NCBI RefSeq assembly: GCF_009296175.1
Contig: NZ_VOSK01000001.1
Span: 1 to 64,000 of the forward strand
Length of the DNA stretch: 64,000 bases
DNA from: Microvirga tunisiensis
Lineage (GTDB): Bacteria > Pseudomonadota > Alphaproteobacteria > Rhizobiales > Beijerinckiaceae
Reading direction: 5' to 3'
Each line of letters opens with the position of its first letter. The stretch's first letter is position 1. Under the pieces are notes generated by a model. It did not search any database, was not told the origin of the DNA, and saw only the letters and a program-made list of their open reading frames with translations. A program made the position numbers and the translations under genes. Shown here piece by piece: positions 35,424 through 45,876 of this stretch.

Positions 35424-37252
35424 GTCGGCCATCGAAGTCTGGTAATGCGAGAGCCGAGGGTTTTTCACGTGGAGCACGCGATGACGTGTTCCATCCCGTG
35501 GGACGCGCCTCGGCGATACAGACCGCAAGTGACTTGCCACAGGGCCCGCTACCGCGGAGGAGGCGCAGGTGTATGCCGCCCCGAAAAGCTGCCGAAGATA
35601 GCCGAGTAACATTCCATGGTCTAGACAAGACGGCGCGGCCGCGTTGACCGCGCGAGTGTGTATCGTTAGCTGGTTAATTAGGGAGAGCATGAGGCCACCG
35701 CGCCCCCAACCGTCTACGTAACCACCGCTCTCGCCTTCACGATGCGCTTTCGCCACTGCGGCTATCGGACCAGGAGCTTGAACCACCGCTCCGGCTCTTG
35801 TCGAGCGCGTCCGCGTGAGATCGCTTATGGTCTGGTGCGCCGCGTGCATTCACGCTGATGCAGCTTGCGTGATCGGAAGGACGCCTTCTCGTGTTTATTG
35901 GAGCGCCCTTAAGAACGCCCGCGAGTAGCAGCGAGAGTTGCTTGGAGATGCTTGCTACTAAGCCCTTCAGCCGGCACGCAATTCTCTTGGAGCAGCGGAC
36001 AAGAAAAGCCGGGCATAAAGCCCGGCTAAAGTTGAGGCCCGACAAGAGTCGGAACCTTTCAGAGGGAGTGGCCGATATGGCAGCGCCAGGAGGAAAAGGC
36101 GAAGCCAAGTAAAGATCAGCCAACGCAAATATCTCTTATATTGAGACTCTTTGCAACTATTCGTACAGCATGATGGGGCTTCGCTGAGCGCATGCCTTGC
36201 TACGCTCGTTCACGGGTTTTGCGGAGCGCGGAGCTGGCGCGCCTTGTATCCAACCGGACGCCTCATCCAATGCCTCCTCGGCTGTCACACGGAAAGCCAT
36301 AGGCTGCGGTGCCAAGGTGATACCTAGAAGCTCGTGTACGCAGCGGTTTCCTCGGCCAGACCCACTTCGCACAAGTTGCAAATGGCCTCGCCAGTGGGAA
36401 ACAGATCATGACTGCCGAGCTCCACTTGGAGCAGTCAGAGTTTCACCAACTCACCCACAGCGGCTGATCCTTCGGCAATCTTCCGGCCTATGACTGTTCT
36501 AGGGGCTTGCAGTCTTAGTCGAAGATTGGCGACAGCGATGCCAGCATATTTTAGCCCAGATACTCGCAATTATAGTTGGATCTGGTTCTTGATGTCCGGT
36601 GTCCCGTGGCCGGGGAAGAGGAACCAAGTAGCTGATGCCTGCCCCATGGATGACGGTATAGCCTTGATCTTTTAGCTTAGCGTCACTCGCTTCGAGTGAG
36701 TTAAGCCAGCCCTCTAGGAATATGCGCATAACTTCCTCATAGAGCTAGAAGTCGAGCGAAAAGAAGCTGCCGCAACACAGCATTACGCCGGCGGAAAACG
36801 ACGTCGCATACTTGTTTCCACCGAGCAAACACGACGACCCCTGATGCAATCGGCAAAGAAGCCTACCGTAAGCAATTTTGTGCGAGGAGAACGCCTCGCC
36901 CAGAGCGGCTCTTGCGTCTCCTGCGGGATTGGCTTGTCGACTTCCTTCTCCGCCATGCCTCTTCGCGTGGCAGGATGGCCCCGCCAAGCATAGGCCGTCA
37001 TGGCCGCAGGAATCCTTATACACGTCAAGGATTTCCTCGACGTGGTGGTGCCCAAAGCCGTGCACCACGCGGGAATACAATGTAGTGAGGCAGTGCGAAT
37101 AATGCTGGTTGCGAACTCTGTCGAGATTGATGGCATTGTAAGTGCCAAGCATTGGATCGACGCAGTTAATCCCGCTCAATTTCATTGCCCGAAAAGGTTC
37201 CGCGCCAAGGGCGCCCCCAGCGTGGAAGGTTTAGCCCAGGAACTCCTATTCT
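35424..37252. other. Decayed region without intact gene
   Basis: About 1.8 kb. Several stretches look like former coding DNA on the minus strand: 36499-36740 (IFLEGWLNSLEASDAKLKDQ and so on), 36157-36381 and 36745-37185 (VVHGFGHHHVEEILDVYKD). None keeps a full domain and no family could be named. A terminator-like hairpin is at 36007-36027 and a possible operator relic, ATCTCTT-ATA-TTGAGAC, is at 36131-36147. Confidence 0.4.
36003..36027 (-). terminator. Terminator-like hairpin (minus strand)
   Basis: AGCCGGGC (36007-36014) and GCCCGGCT (36020-36027) are perfect complements around ATAAA. Read on the minus strand the stem is followed by TTTCTT, which suits a rho-independent terminator. The gene it once served is no longer recognisable. 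Confidence 0.6.
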
Positions 37253-38224
37253 TCACCACTGAGGTGGGCAGGTGTTGGCGTTGTCTTTTGTGATCAATGG
37301 GGGTTTGTACTCGACGAGTCGGGCCTTAGGTGTCTTGGGATCGGTAGCGGCCTCATAAAGTGATTTGGCTCCAAGCTGACCCACATTTATCCACGTTTCG
37401 CACATCGACACGGTAATTTCACCGGATTTGACCAATGGGATGCCGAGTTTCGAGCCACCAGCAGCGGTGAATAGCTTTGCCTTTGATCCTGCGTCTCTGA
37501 TGGCTTTGGCGCAACCAATCGCCATGTCTTCCGCGTGGCTGAAGAACAAATCAATATCGGGATCGGCTACAAGAGCATTCTGACAAACCGCTTCGCCCTT
37601 GGCCGGGGTCCAGTCGGTTGGCTGCGACATAACTATTTTGTACTTGGACCCAGCGGCGTCGAGACTTGCCTTGAATCCCGCCGAGAGCTGATTGACAAGT
37701 GCGTAACCCGGCATGCCTTCGACAATTCCGATCTTGGCGGTACGATCAGTTGGCAACATAGTCGCAGCCGTCTCGCCGAGACGTTGGCCAGACGAGATAT
37801 AGTCCTGCCCAACTAAGGCGGAAAGTCCAGGATAGACCTCCTTAAATTTCCGCTTGTTCGGATCACCCACCTGCACGGCAACAGCAGTGAACGGAATTTT
37901 GGCCTCGTTCGTCTTATCGACCCATGTCTGCGCTACCACGCTGTCAAGGATGATCACAGCGATGCCATCCACCTTCTGCGCGATTAAATCGTCGACAGCA
38001 TTGGACATTTTTTCAACGCTTCCCCTGGCATCAAGGATGAGGACTTTGGCGCCCAGCTTCTCGCCCTCTTCCTTGAAGCCTTTGGTCATCGATACCTCGG
38101 CCGGATTCTGCTGGTTCGTGGTAACGAATGCTATGGTGATGTCTTTTGAATGCGCTGCAGTGCCAGCAAGCATCAATGTCGCGGGAAAGACGAAAGCCCC
38201 GACTCGCATGAACTTTTTTTGCAT
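37253..38224 (-). CDS. Sugar-type ABC transporter substrate-binding protein (RbsB-like), orphan
   Basis: A 323-residue periplasmic PBP1-type protein. The start at 38224 has a strong GGGAGGAAAAT ribosome site and a Sec signal peptide (FVFPATLMLAGTAAHSKD). The mature sequence has ITIAFVTTNQQNPAEVSMTK, the VDGIAVIILDS hinge strand and GETAATMLP. There is also CQNALVADPDIDLFFSHAED near the ligand cleft. No permease or ATPase is nearby. The ATPase and permease at 47956-50777 lack a binding protein and also carry the common operator, so they could be partners. Operator copy 7 and a promoter lie 181-210 bases upstream. Confidence 0.9.
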   Translation of the reverse strand: MQKKFMRVGAFVFPATLMLAGTAAHSKDITIAFVTTNQQNPAEVSMTKGFKEEGEKLGAKVLILDARGSVEKMSNAVDDLIAQKVDGIAVIILDSVVAQTWVDKTNEAKIPFTAVAVQVGDPNKRKFKEVYPGLSALVGQDYISSGQRLGETAATMLPTDRTAKIGIVEGMPGYALVNQLSAGFKASLDAAGSKYKIVMSQPTDWTPAKGEAVCQNALVADPDIDLFFSHAEDMAIGCAKAIRDAGSKAKLFTAAGGSKLGIPLVKSGEITVSMCETWINVGQLGAKSLYEAATDPKTPKARLVEYKPPLITKDNANTCPPQW

Positions 38225-38999
38225 ATTTTCCTCCCATATGCAGACAAGTTGATTGACTACACAACGGCAGCATGTTGTTCGGTTGCCGCTGTCTCGGATG
38301 GGTTCACGCTCCCATCACCATTCCACATAGAAATTCCCCTGACTGACCTTTAAGTGCCAATGCGAGGGCGTCATACGCTGCTTAAAAGCAGTCTCAGTGC
38401 AGAGATGATATCCTACAAAATGAGATTTTGTCAAACGAGAATAAACTGAGTCTGCCGGGTATCTCCGCTTTGCCTGTCCCTGGTCGTCGCATGTGGGAGT
38501 GTTGCCTCTCACGCTTGTGTACATGGGATCTATCGTTTTCAGTTACGGGTGGCGCAATTTTCTTTCCTCCGTGCTCTTTGCGCGGGATGGGTTTGATTAA
38601 GTGCGCGCATTAAGAGCATAATTCGATGTGAATGAGAGGGGCGCGGGCCTAGCCGTAGCAACTCTTCTGTTCGGTTTCTTTGTTTCCTGCTTTTGGCAAT
38701 GCTCACGTTATTGCCTTGCGTGAGCGCCTACTTAGCATTCGTCATTGATGCAATGCGATATGCGTAGACATCATCATCACGAAACGGCAGTCAGCCAGAG
38801 ATCCGAGAGTAGCTCTCCTAATATCGGAGGGCGTCGGATTGAGATGACTGAGTATTCAGTTGCTCTCCTACACCCCAGGTACTGCTAGCCTCGTAGAGAG
38901 CAGTCCCATCTGGTGTAGGAACGATCTCAACCGGTGCCGAGACTGGGAACTTCTTTGGTCCTAGATCAGAAATCCGCTTTGGTTCTCTGGACTTTCTCT
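38225..38999. other. Intergenic region with operator copy 7
   Basis: Apart from the operator/promoter at 38405-38434 there is no recognised gene. A loose inverted repeat (TCCTACACC ... GGTGTAGGA) lies between about 38866 and 38923. Confidence 0.45.
38405..38434 (-). promoter_or_regulatory. Common operator copy 7 inside a promoter
   Basis: ATCCTAC-AAA-ATGAGAT at 38410-38426; a second, perfect palindrome, ACAAAAT-GAG-ATTTTGT, overlaps it. On the minus strand TTGACA (38434-38429), an 18-base spacer and TATCAT (38410-38405) form a good promoter for the binding-protein gene. The operator fills the spacer, where a bound protein would block RNA polymerase. Confidence 0.65.
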
Positions 39000-40430
39000 T
39001 CAGATCGCCTGCACCAGTTGATCGATGCTGGCTTTGGCATCGCCGTAGAACATGCGGGTGTTGTCCTTGTAGAACAGCGGGTTCTCAATGCCAGAATAGC
39101 CGGTTCCCTGCCCGCGCTTGGACACGAACACCTGCTTGGCCTTCCACACCTCCAGCACCGGCATGCCGGCAATCGGGCTGTTCGGATCGTCCTGGGCAGC
39201 CGGGTTGACGATGTCGTTCGAGCCGATCACGATCACCACATCCGTCTCGGCAAAGTCCTCGTTGATCTCGTCCATCTCCAGCACGATGTCGTACGGCACC
39301 TTGGCCTCGGCGAGCAGCACGTTCATGTGCCCCGGCAGGCGACCGGCCACGGGATGGATGGCAAAGCGCACGTCCTTGCCCTTAGCGCGCAGGCGGCGGG
39401 TCAGCTCCGACACCGATTGCTGCGCCTGCGCCACCGCCATGCCGTAGCCCGGCACGATCACGATGCTGTCAGCCTCCTCCAGAGCGGTGGCTACCCCATC
39501 GGCATCGATGGCGATCTGCTCCCCGGCAATCGCCATCACCGGCCCGGTGGTGGTGCCAAAGCCGCCCAGGATCACGGAGATGAAGCTCCGGTTCATCGCC
39601 TTGCACATGATGTAGCTCAGGATCGCACCCGAGGAGCCGACCAGGGCGCCGGTGACGATCAGCAGGTCGTTGCCGAGCGTGAAGCCGATCGCGGCGGCCG
39701 CCCAGCCCGAGTAGGAGTTGAGCATCGAGACCACCACCGGCATGTCGGCCCCGCCGATGCCCATGATGAGGTGGTAGCCGATGAAGAACGCCAGCAGCGT
39801 CATCCCCACCAGGGCCCAGATGCCGGCACCATTGACGTACAGCACCAGCAGGACGAGCGAGGCCAACGCGGCTGCCGCATTGAGCCCATGGCCGCCCGGC
39901 AGCTTCCGGGCCTTGCCATCCACCTTACCGGCGAGCTTGCCAAACGCGATCACCGAGCCGGTGAACGTCACCGCACCGATGAACACGCCCAGGAACACCT
40001 CCACCCGCAGGATCGCGATCTCCACGCCGGTCTTGTGCGCCAGCACCCCGGCAAAGCCGGTCAGCACCTGCCGTGCGGCCTCATCGAGCGCCAGCACCCG
40101 GGTGAGCTCGAGGTCGGCGTTGAAGCCGATGAACACGGCTGCCAAACCGACGAAGGAGTGCAGGGCTGCCACCAGCTGCGGCATCTCGGTCATCTCAACC
40201 TTCTTGGCCACATACCAGCCGATCCCTGAGCCGATCACCAGCATGGCGGCAATGACGGCATAGTTGCCCACACCCGGGCCAAACACGGTGGCGCCGACGG
40301 CGAGCGCCATGCCGGCAATGCCGTACCAGACGGCGCGCTTGGCGCTCTCCTGGCCGGAGAGGCCGCCGAGCGACAGGATGAACAGGACAGCGGCTGCCAC
40401 ATAGGCGGCGGAGACAAGACCAAAGCTCAT
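39000..40430 (-). CDS. pntB: NAD(P) transhydrogenase subunit beta
   Basis: A 476-residue subunit of the proton-translocating transhydrogenase, which reduces NADP with NADH at the cost of proton motive force. The N-terminal half holds about nine membrane segments (domain II), including [20 protein letters not shown]. The C-terminal NADP-binding domain III has [32 protein letters not shown]-like sequence and [12 protein letters not shown]. The length matches E. coli PntB. It begins 10 bases after pntA. The G+C is far higher than in the catabolic genes on either side, suggesting a different origin. It may supply NADPH for oxidative steps. Confidence 0.95.
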   Translation of the reverse strand: MSFGLVSAAYVAAAVLFILSLGGLSGQESAKRAVWYGIAGMALAVGATVFGPGVGNYAVIAAMLVIGSGIGWYVAKKVEMTEMPQLVAALHSFVGLAAVFIGFNADLELTRVLALDEAARQVLTGFAGVLAHKTGVEIAILRVEVFLGVFIGAVTFTGSVIAFGKLAGKVDGKARKLPGGHGLNAAAALASLVLLVLYVNGAGIWALVGMTLLAFFIGYHLIMGIGGADMPVVVSMLNSYSGWAAAAIGFTLGNDLLIVTGALVGSSGAILSYIMCKAMNRSFISVILGGFGTTTGPVMAIAGEQIAIDADGVATALEEADSIVIVPGYGMAVAQAQQSVSELTRRLRAKGKDVRFAIHPVAGRLPGHMNVLLAEAKVPYDIVLEMDEINEDFAETDVVIVIGSNDIVNPAAQDDPNSPIAGMPVLEVWKAKQVFVSKRGQGTGYSGIENPLFYKDNTRMFYGDAKASIDQLVQAI

Positions 40431-40440
40431 CGGACGATCC

Positions 40441-42012
40441 TCACGACTTCTGGAACATGGCCAGCATCCGGCGGGTCACCAGGAAGCCGCCGACGATGTT
40501 GATGGTGGCGATCAGGAAGGAGAGTGAGGCGAGTGCCACCACGAGCCAGTGGCTGGAGCCCACCTGCAGCAGGGCCCCCAGCACCACGATGCCCGAGATG
40601 GCATTGGTCACCGCCATCAGCGGCGTGTGCAGGGAGTGGCTGACGCTCCAGATCACCTGGAAGCCGACGAAGCAGGCAAGCGCAAAGACGATGAAATGAG
40701 CCATGAAGCTCGCCGGGGCATAGGCGCCCACCAGCGCAATCAGCAGGCCACCGGCCAGGAGCAGCCCCACTTGGGTGCGGGTCTGAGCCTTGAAGGCAGC
40801 CGCCTCCTGGGCCCGCTTCTCCTCCCGGGTGAGCTCCCTCACCTTCTCCTTGGGCTTGGCGGCGGCGATCGCCTGCACCTTGGGTGGTGGCGGCGGGTAG
40901 GTGACCGCCCCCTGGTGCGTGACCGTGGCGCCGCGGATCACGTCATCGTCCATGTTGTGGTGGATGACCCCGTCCTTGGCCGGGGTCAGGTCGGTGAGGA
41001 AGTGGCGGACGTTGTTGGCGTACAGCGTGGAGGCCTGGGCGGCCATACGGCTGGGGAAGTCGGTATAGCCGACGATGGTGACGCCGTTGTCGGAGACGAC
41101 CTTCTCGTCCGGCACGGTCAGGTCGCAGTTGCCGCCCCGTTCGGCCGCGAGATCGACGATCACCGAGCCCGGCTTCATCGCCGCCACCATGTCGGCCGTC
41201 CACAGCTTCGGCGCCGGCCGCCCGGGGATCAGGGCGGTGGTGATGACGATGTCGATCTCCGGCGCGAGCTCGCGGAACTTGGCAAGCTGCTTGTCGCGGA
41301 ACTCCGGGCTCGACGGGGCAGCATAGCCGCCGGTGGCAGCGCCGTCCTGGGTCTGCTCGAACTCGAGCAAGACGAACTGGGCGCCCATGGACTCGATCTG
41401 CTCGGCCACCTCGGGGCGCACATCGAAGGCATAGGTGATGGCACCAAGACTGGTGGCGGTGCCGATGGCGGCGAGGCCTGCCACCCCTGCCCCCACCACC
41501 AGCATCTTGGCGGGCGGCACCTTGCCGGCGGCGGTGACCTGGCCGGTGAAGAAGCGGCCGAAGTGGTTGCCGGCCTCGATCACGGCGCGGTAACCGGCGA
41601 TGTTGGCCATGGAGGAGAGCGCGTCCATCTTCTGGGCGCGGGAGATGCGCGGCACCATGTCCATGGCGATGACCGTGGCACCCTTGTCGCGACACAGGTC
41701 GAGAAGCTCCGGGTTCTGGGCCGGCCAGAAGAAGGAAATCAGGGTCTGACCCTGGCGCAGGTGGCCAACCTCCCCCTCCGTTGGCGGGCGCACCTTCACC
41801 ACAACGTCGGTGGCAGCGAACAAGGCTGCAGCATCCGGCACGATGTTCACCCCAGCAGCAGTGTAGGCTGCGTCCGAGATCCCAGCACCGGCCCCACCTC
41901 CCGACTCGACAAAGCACATATGCCCCAGCTTCTGCAACTGGAGAGCAGAGTCCGGCGTCATCGCCACCCGCGCCTCGCCCGGAAAGGCTTCCTTCAATGC
42001 TCCGATCTTCAT
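40441..42012 (-). CDS. pntA: NAD(P) transhydrogenase subunit alpha
   Basis: A 523-residue alpha subunit in the single-chain (E. coli) form, not the split PntAA/PntAB form common in alphaproteobacteria. The N-terminal NAD domain has [40 protein letters not shown] and [16 protein letters not shown] charged linker ([20 protein letters not shown]) follows, then four membrane segments ending [13 protein letters not shown]. The start is the ATG at 42012 rather than the adjacent TTG, preceded by AGGGGCG. It is co-transcribed with pntB. The high G+C creates long false frames on the other strand. Confidence 0.95.
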   Translation of the reverse strand: MKIGALKEAFPGEARVAMTPDSALQLQKLGHMCFVESGGGAGAGISDAAYTAAGVNIVPDAAALFAATDVVVKVRPPTEGEVGHLRQGQTLISFFWPAQNPELLDLCRDKGATVIAMDMVPRISRAQKMDALSSMANIAGYRAVIEAGNHFGRFFTGQVTAAGKVPPAKMLVVGAGVAGLAAIGTATSLGAITYAFDVRPEVAEQIESMGAQFVLLEFEQTQDGAATGGYAAPSSPEFRDKQLAKFRELAPEIDIVITTALIPGRPAPKLWTADMVAAMKPGSVIVDLAAERGGNCDLTVPDEKVVSDNGVTIVGYTDFPSRMAAQASTLYANNVRHFLTDLTPAKDGVIHHNMDDDVIRGATVTHQGAVTYPPPPPKVQAIAAAKPKEKVRELTREEKRAQEAAAFKAQTRTQVGLLLAGGLLIALVGAYAPASFMAHFIVFALACFVGFQVIWSVSHSLHTPLMAVTNAISGIVVLGALLQVGSSHWLVVALASLSFLIATINIVGGFLVTRRMLAMFQKS

Positions 42013-42153
42013 CAACTAACGCCCCTGTCGCAGTTCAGTGGTGGAATTTGGCCCATGAGGATCTTCCTTTCGGTTGCGTGGGCGGATCCTGGGGACCTCG
42101 CGATTGTTGGAGTATCCTAGCTTCGCGCCCAGCCTTCATAATGACGACCACCC

Positions 42154-43023
42154 CTATCGTGTCGGAACTGGCTGTTCACCTCGGTAATCGTAGAAGCCGC
42201 GCTTGACCTTGCGGCCGATCCAGCCTGCCTCGACGTATTTTACGAGGAGCGGGCAGGGACGGTACTTGGAATCGGCCAGACCTTCGTGCAACGCCTGCAT
42301 GATTGCCAGGCAGGTATCGAGGCCAATGAAGTCAGCGAGCTGGAGCGGTCCCATCGGATGGTTCGCACCGAGCCGCATGGCTGTATCAATGGCTTCTACG
42401 GAGCCTACGCCTTCATAAAGGGTGTAGATCGCCTCGTTGATCATCGGCAGCAGAATGCGATGGACGATGAAAGCTGGGAAGTCTTCCGCTACGGTGGCAG
42501 TCTTGCCGAGATCAGCAACAAACTTTCGAGCAAACCGAAATGTTCGCTCGTCAGTTGCGATGCCGCGGATCAGTTCGACAAGGTGCATCGCTGGTACCGG
42601 ATTCATGAAGTGAATGCCGATGAAGCGCTCCGGCCGGTCCGTAGAAGCGGCCAGACGTGTAATCGAGATCGAGGAGGTGTTCGTCGCCAGGATCGTGTTA
42701 GGCTTCAGATAGGGGCAGATCTGCTGAAACACGCTGCACTTGATAGCAGCATCCTCAGTTACGGCTTCGACGACGAGGTCGCAGGACGAGAGTTGTTTGA
42801 AGTCGGCGGTCAGCTGAAGTCGCCTAAGTGCGGCCTCACTCTCGCGAATATCAAGAGCTTCCTTTCTGACCCTGCGATCGAGCTCTCCTGCTATTGCAGA
42901 TCTCGCACGTGGCAGTGCCTCAGGGTCCCGATCGACTAGGAGAACACCAAAGTCTGCAAGGGCACAGACTTGGGCAATGCCTGTGCCCATCTGTCCGGCT
43001 CCGATTACTCCGATCTGACGCAT
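42154..43023 (-). CDS. 3-hydroxyacyl-CoA (3-hydroxybutyryl-CoA) dehydrogenase
   Basis: A 289-residue soluble dehydrogenase that oxidises 3-hydroxyacyl-CoA with NAD. The start at 43023 (MRQIGVIGAG) follows GGAGGGGTCGAC. GAGQMGTGIAQ is at residues 8-18, LLVDRDP follows the second strand, the catalytic His is in FIGIHFMNPVPAMHLVE, and the C-terminal dimer domain has GANHPMGPLQLADFIGLDT. The length is that of bacterial PaaH/Hbd monofunctional enzymes. It lies downstream of the CoA-transferase genes on the same strand, so the three could handle acetoacetate and 3-hydroxybutyrate. Confidence 0.9.
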   Translation of the reverse strand: MRQIGVIGAGQMGTGIAQVCALADFGVLLVDRDPEALPRARSAIAGELDRRVRKEALDIRESEAALRRLQLTADFKQLSSCDLVVEAVTEDAAIKCSVFQQICPYLKPNTILATNTSSISITRLAASTDRPERFIGIHFMNPVPAMHLVELIRGIATDERTFRFARKFVADLGKTATVAEDFPAFIVHRILLPMINEAIYTLYEGVGSVEAIDTAMRLGANHPMGPLQLADFIGLDTCLAIMQALHEGLADSKYRPCPLLVKYVEAGWIGRKVKRGFYDYRGEQPVPTR

Positions 43024-43156
43024 GTCGACCCCTCCTGATGTCCAATCCTCAACCGTCACGAGGTTGGATGATATGTCCTCACGTGTTGCCACCTTGGCAG
43101 CGCTCGGATAAATCCATTCCCGGTTGGTCGCAGCGCTTGGCCCGCATCAATGGTAC

Positions 43157-43837
43157 TCAAACCGCGTTGGACTGGCTGCCGTTCAGGGCAACCTTGAAAT
43201 CCGCCGCCGTCTTGGCCTTGATCTCGTCCACTGTCACCCCGGCGGCGAGTTCGATCAGCGTCATGCCGGAGCCGCCCTTCTTGTCGATCGAGAAGACACC
43301 GAGATCGGTGATGACGAGATCCACCACGCCAGTTCCTGTGAGCGGCAGATTGCACTCCTTCAGGAGCTTCGGGTCCTCCGAGCCGTCCTTGGCTTTCGCC
43401 ACATGCTCCATGACCACGACGACGCGCTTGACGCCTGCCACGAGGTCCATGGCGCCGCCCATGCCCTTCACCATCTTGCCAGGGATCATCCAGTTGGCGA
43501 GATCGCCGTTTTCGGCCACCTGCATGGCGCCGAGGATCGACAGGTCGATATGGCCGCCGCGGATCATGCCGAAGGAATCGGCACTGGAGAAATAGCTGGT
43601 GGTCGGCAGCTCGGTGATCGTCTGCTTGCCGGCATTGATCAGGTCCGGATCCTCTTCGCCCTCGAAGGGGAACGGGCCCATGCCGAGCATGCCGTTTTCC
43701 GACTGGAGCTGCACGCGCATGCCCTTGGGGATGAAGTTTGACACGAGCGTCGGAATGCCGATGCCGAGATTCACGTAGAAGCCGTCGCGCAGCTCCTTGG
43801 CCGCGCGGGCGGCCATCTGTTCACGGGTCCAGGCCAT
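43157..43837 (-). CDS. scoB: 3-oxoacid CoA-transferase subunit B
   Basis: A 226-residue beta subunit of a succinyl-CoA:3-ketoacid-type CoA-transferase. The catalytic Glu is in [13 protein letters not shown]. The [20 protein letters not shown] and [20 protein letters not shown] blocks are diagnostic. Its ATG overlaps the TGA of subunit A by one base (TGATG), which implies coupled translation. It would transfer CoA between succinyl-CoA and a 3-oxo acid such as acetoacetate. The G+C is higher than in most of the window. A PcaJ-type role on 3-oxoadipate cannot be excluded by sequence reading alone. Confidence 0.9.
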   Translation of the reverse strand: MAWTREQMAARAAKELRDGFYVNLGIGIPTLVSNFIPKGMRVQLQSENGMLGMGPFPFEGEEDPDLINAGKQTITELPTTSYFSSADSFGMIRGGHIDLSILGAMQVAENGDLANWMIPGKMVKGMGGAMDLVAGVKRVVVVMEHVAKAKDGSEDPKLLKECNLPLTGTGVVDLVITDLGVFSIDKKGGSGMTLIELAAGVTVDEIKAKTAADFKVALNGSQSNAV

Positions 43838-44571
43838 CAGACTTCCTCCCCTGCTCCGGCAGGCGCGGCCTCGGCGCGCTTGCGGGTCGTGCGTTGCTCA
43901 ATGTGTTTGACCGGGTTCGGCACATGCACCATGCGCTTCACGAAGATGCCCGGGGTGTGGATGCAATCCGGATCGATCTCGCCTGCCGGTACGAGATGCT
44001 CGACCTCGGCGATGGTGAGCCGCGAGGCCGTCGCCATCATCGGGTTAAAGTTGCGGGCAGTCTTGCGATAGACGAGGTTGCCCTCCGTATCGCCCTTCCA
44101 GGCGTGAACCACGGAGATGTCGGCGAAGAGGCCCATCTCCATGACGTATTTCTCGCCATTGAATTCGCGCACTTCCTTGCCCTCGGCAATGAGGGTGCCC
44201 ACTCCCGTCTTGGTGTAGAAGGCCGGAATGCCGGCGCCGCCGGCGCGGATACGCTCGGCGAGCGTGCCTTGCGGGTTGAATTCCAGTTCCAGCTCACCGG
44301 AGAGGTATTGCTGGGCGAAAAGCTTGTTCTCGCCCACGTAGGACGAGATCATCTTGCGGATCTGGCGGGTCTCCAGCAAGCGGCCGAGGCCGATGCCATC
44401 TACACCCGCATTGTTGGAGATGAAAGTCAGATCCTTCGCGCCCGAATCACGGATCGCCTCGATCAGCGTCTCCGGAATGCCGCATAGGCCGAAACCGCCG
44501 GCCATGATGGTCATGCCATCCTTGACCGCCCCGGCCAGCGCGGCCCGCGCATCGCTGTACACCTTATCCAT
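43837..44571 (-). CDS. scoA: 3-oxoacid CoA-transferase subunit A
   Basis: A 244-residue alpha subunit. The glycine-rich [18 protein letters not shown] near residues 23-40 is the CoA-transferase signature 1, followed by [17 protein letters not shown] and [31 protein letters not shown] is typical of ScoA. The start at 44571 is preceded by AAAGG. It is first in a group with subunit B and the hydroxyacyl-CoA dehydrogenase. Acetoacetate released by the BKACE enzyme at 18672 would be a natural substrate (inference). Confidence 0.9.
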   Translation of the reverse strand: MDKVYSDARAALAGAVKDGMTIMAGGFGLCGIPETLIEAIRDSGAKDLTFISNNAGVDGIGLGRLLETRQIRKMISSYVGENKLFAQQYLSGELELEFNPQGTLAERIRAGGAGIPAFYTKTGVGTLIAEGKEVREFNGEKYVMEMGLFADISVVHAWKGDTEGNLVYRKTARNFNPMMATASRLTIAEVEHLVPAGEIDPDCIHTPGIFVKRMVHVPNPVKHIEQRTTRKRAEAAPAGAGEEV

Positions 44572-45029
44572 CGATGTAGCCTTTATAATTGTGCATCTAG
44601 CCCGCTCTACCGTGCAGCGGCCATTGCGAATGGGGAAATTCGGTGTGTGTGGCTAACCTGGGGATCCACAGCCCACGAGCAAACTGATTGCTCGTCGGTG
44701 GCTTGCCCGATTGTAGCCAATGATAGACCGTGTCGGCTTCGGCAGCGTTTGCCGCAACACAACAAAGTGCTCTCTGCAGACCTGAACTCATGCAAAAAAT
44801 AAGGCAGGCTGTTTGAGAACTGGGAGATGGTCGACATTTCGATCAGCAACCGTTCCAACTCTCAAGTCTTTCTCACGGCAGAATGGATCAGTACCTCCAG
44901 GGCATAGCCATTTCGGACGAGAGCCAATCAACATCACAGCACCATAGATTTGCTCGAGATAAGCAGCACAAGTCCAAGCACTAGGCTTCGTCATCCGGGC
45001 CTGCCTGTGCGACACTGAACGGCTACCGG
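44572..45029. other. Intergenic, nothing recognised
   Basis: 458 bases between the SMP-30 stop and the scoA start. Neither the common operator nor any coding sequence was found. The G+C steps between the two neighbouring gene groups here. Confidence 0.4.
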
Positions 45030-45875
45030 TTATGACGGACGCGGAACGTCGACTCGAACTGCGTGCAACGCACCATAGGGCTTTTTGGCTAACTGGTCTG
45101 GAACCGATCCTGCATATGTACTGCAGAACAATGTCCGCCCGTCTTCACCGCCTAGCTGACAAGCGATAGCGCTTCCAGGGAATTGGATACGATGGGTGAC
45201 TTCGCCTCCTTCGACGACGCGAAGCACTTCGCCTGTATTGAAAGACGGAACCCAAATGCCGCCTGCCGCATCGGCGCAGATACCATCCGGCTCCCTTCCC
45301 TCTAGGTTCGCGAAATTCCGCTTGTTGGATAGGCTTCCATCCGAGGCAACATCAAATGCGGTAAGATGCCCGCGCCAGGTTTCAGCGACAATCAACGTCC
45401 GGCCACCGTTGATGATCACGGTACCGTTCGGAAATTCAAGCCCAGTAGCGGCGACCCGAATCGCACCGTCTCGCTCGACAAGATGAACGCAAGTTTCCTG
45501 CTTCGGAGCACCTCCGAACAAATCATAGCCGTAGTTGCCGATGTAGACGCGCCCGGTCTGATCAATGGCAAAGTCATTCAGATCACCAGCGGCATCCTGT
45601 GACAAGTCGGCGTAGGTGAGTAGATTTTCATCAACGAGTTTCAGTATCTGACGCTTGACTGACGACACGATCAGGAGCGTTCCATCGGGCAGGAACCCGA
45701 TGCTATTCGGTCTTGGAGGCAGGCTTTCAACAACGACCGTTTTCGCGCCGCTTTGATCAAGCTTATATAACTTTTGGCCGAAGACGTCAGGCACCCATAG
45801 ATGCCCTTGGTGCCACCGAGGTGCTTCTAAGAAGATGAAGCCGTCGGCAAAAAGCTGCGATTGTAAATCGGTCAT
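45030..45875 (-). CDS. SMP-30/gluconolactonase-family protein
   Basis: A 281-residue six-bladed beta-propeller lactonase. Metal ligands of the family can be seen: Glu in FLEAPRWHQGHLWVPD at about residue 18, Asn in LEFPNGTVI, and Asp in EPDGICADAAGGIWVPSF. It would hydrolyse a sugar lactone or similar ester made by the dehydrogenases. The start at 45875 comes one base after the stop of the small ORF (TGATATG), so it is likely translated by coupling. It is the last gene of a three-gene minus-strand unit (SDR, small ORF, lactonase). Confidence 0.85.
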   Translation of the reverse strand: MTDLQSQLFADGFIFLEAPRWHQGHLWVPDVFGQKLYKLDQSGAKTVVVESLPPRPNSIGFLPDGTLLIVSSVKRQILKLVDENLLTYADLSQDAAGDLNDFAIDQTGRVYIGNYGYDLFGGAPKQETCVHLVERDGAIRVAATGLEFPNGTVIINGGRTLIVAETWRGHLTAFDVASDGSLSNKRNFANLEGREPDGICADAAGGIWVPSFNTGEVLRVVEGGEVTHRIQFPGSAIACQLGGEDGRTLFCSTYAGSVPDQLAKKPYGALHAVRVDVPRPS

Positions 45876-45876
45876 A

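Noticed and set aside
36745-37185. 147-codon minus-strand frame after the binding protein at 37253
   Set aside because: Composition is irregular (many His, Cys), there is no ribosome site or domain, and an equally long frame overlaps it; treated as decayed DNA.
38934-42120. Two very long plus-strand frames (431 and 523 codons) opposite pntB and pntA
   Set aside because: They mirror the intact pnt genes in G+C-rich DNA, are His/Arg/Gly-rich, and show no domain; they are antisense shadows.
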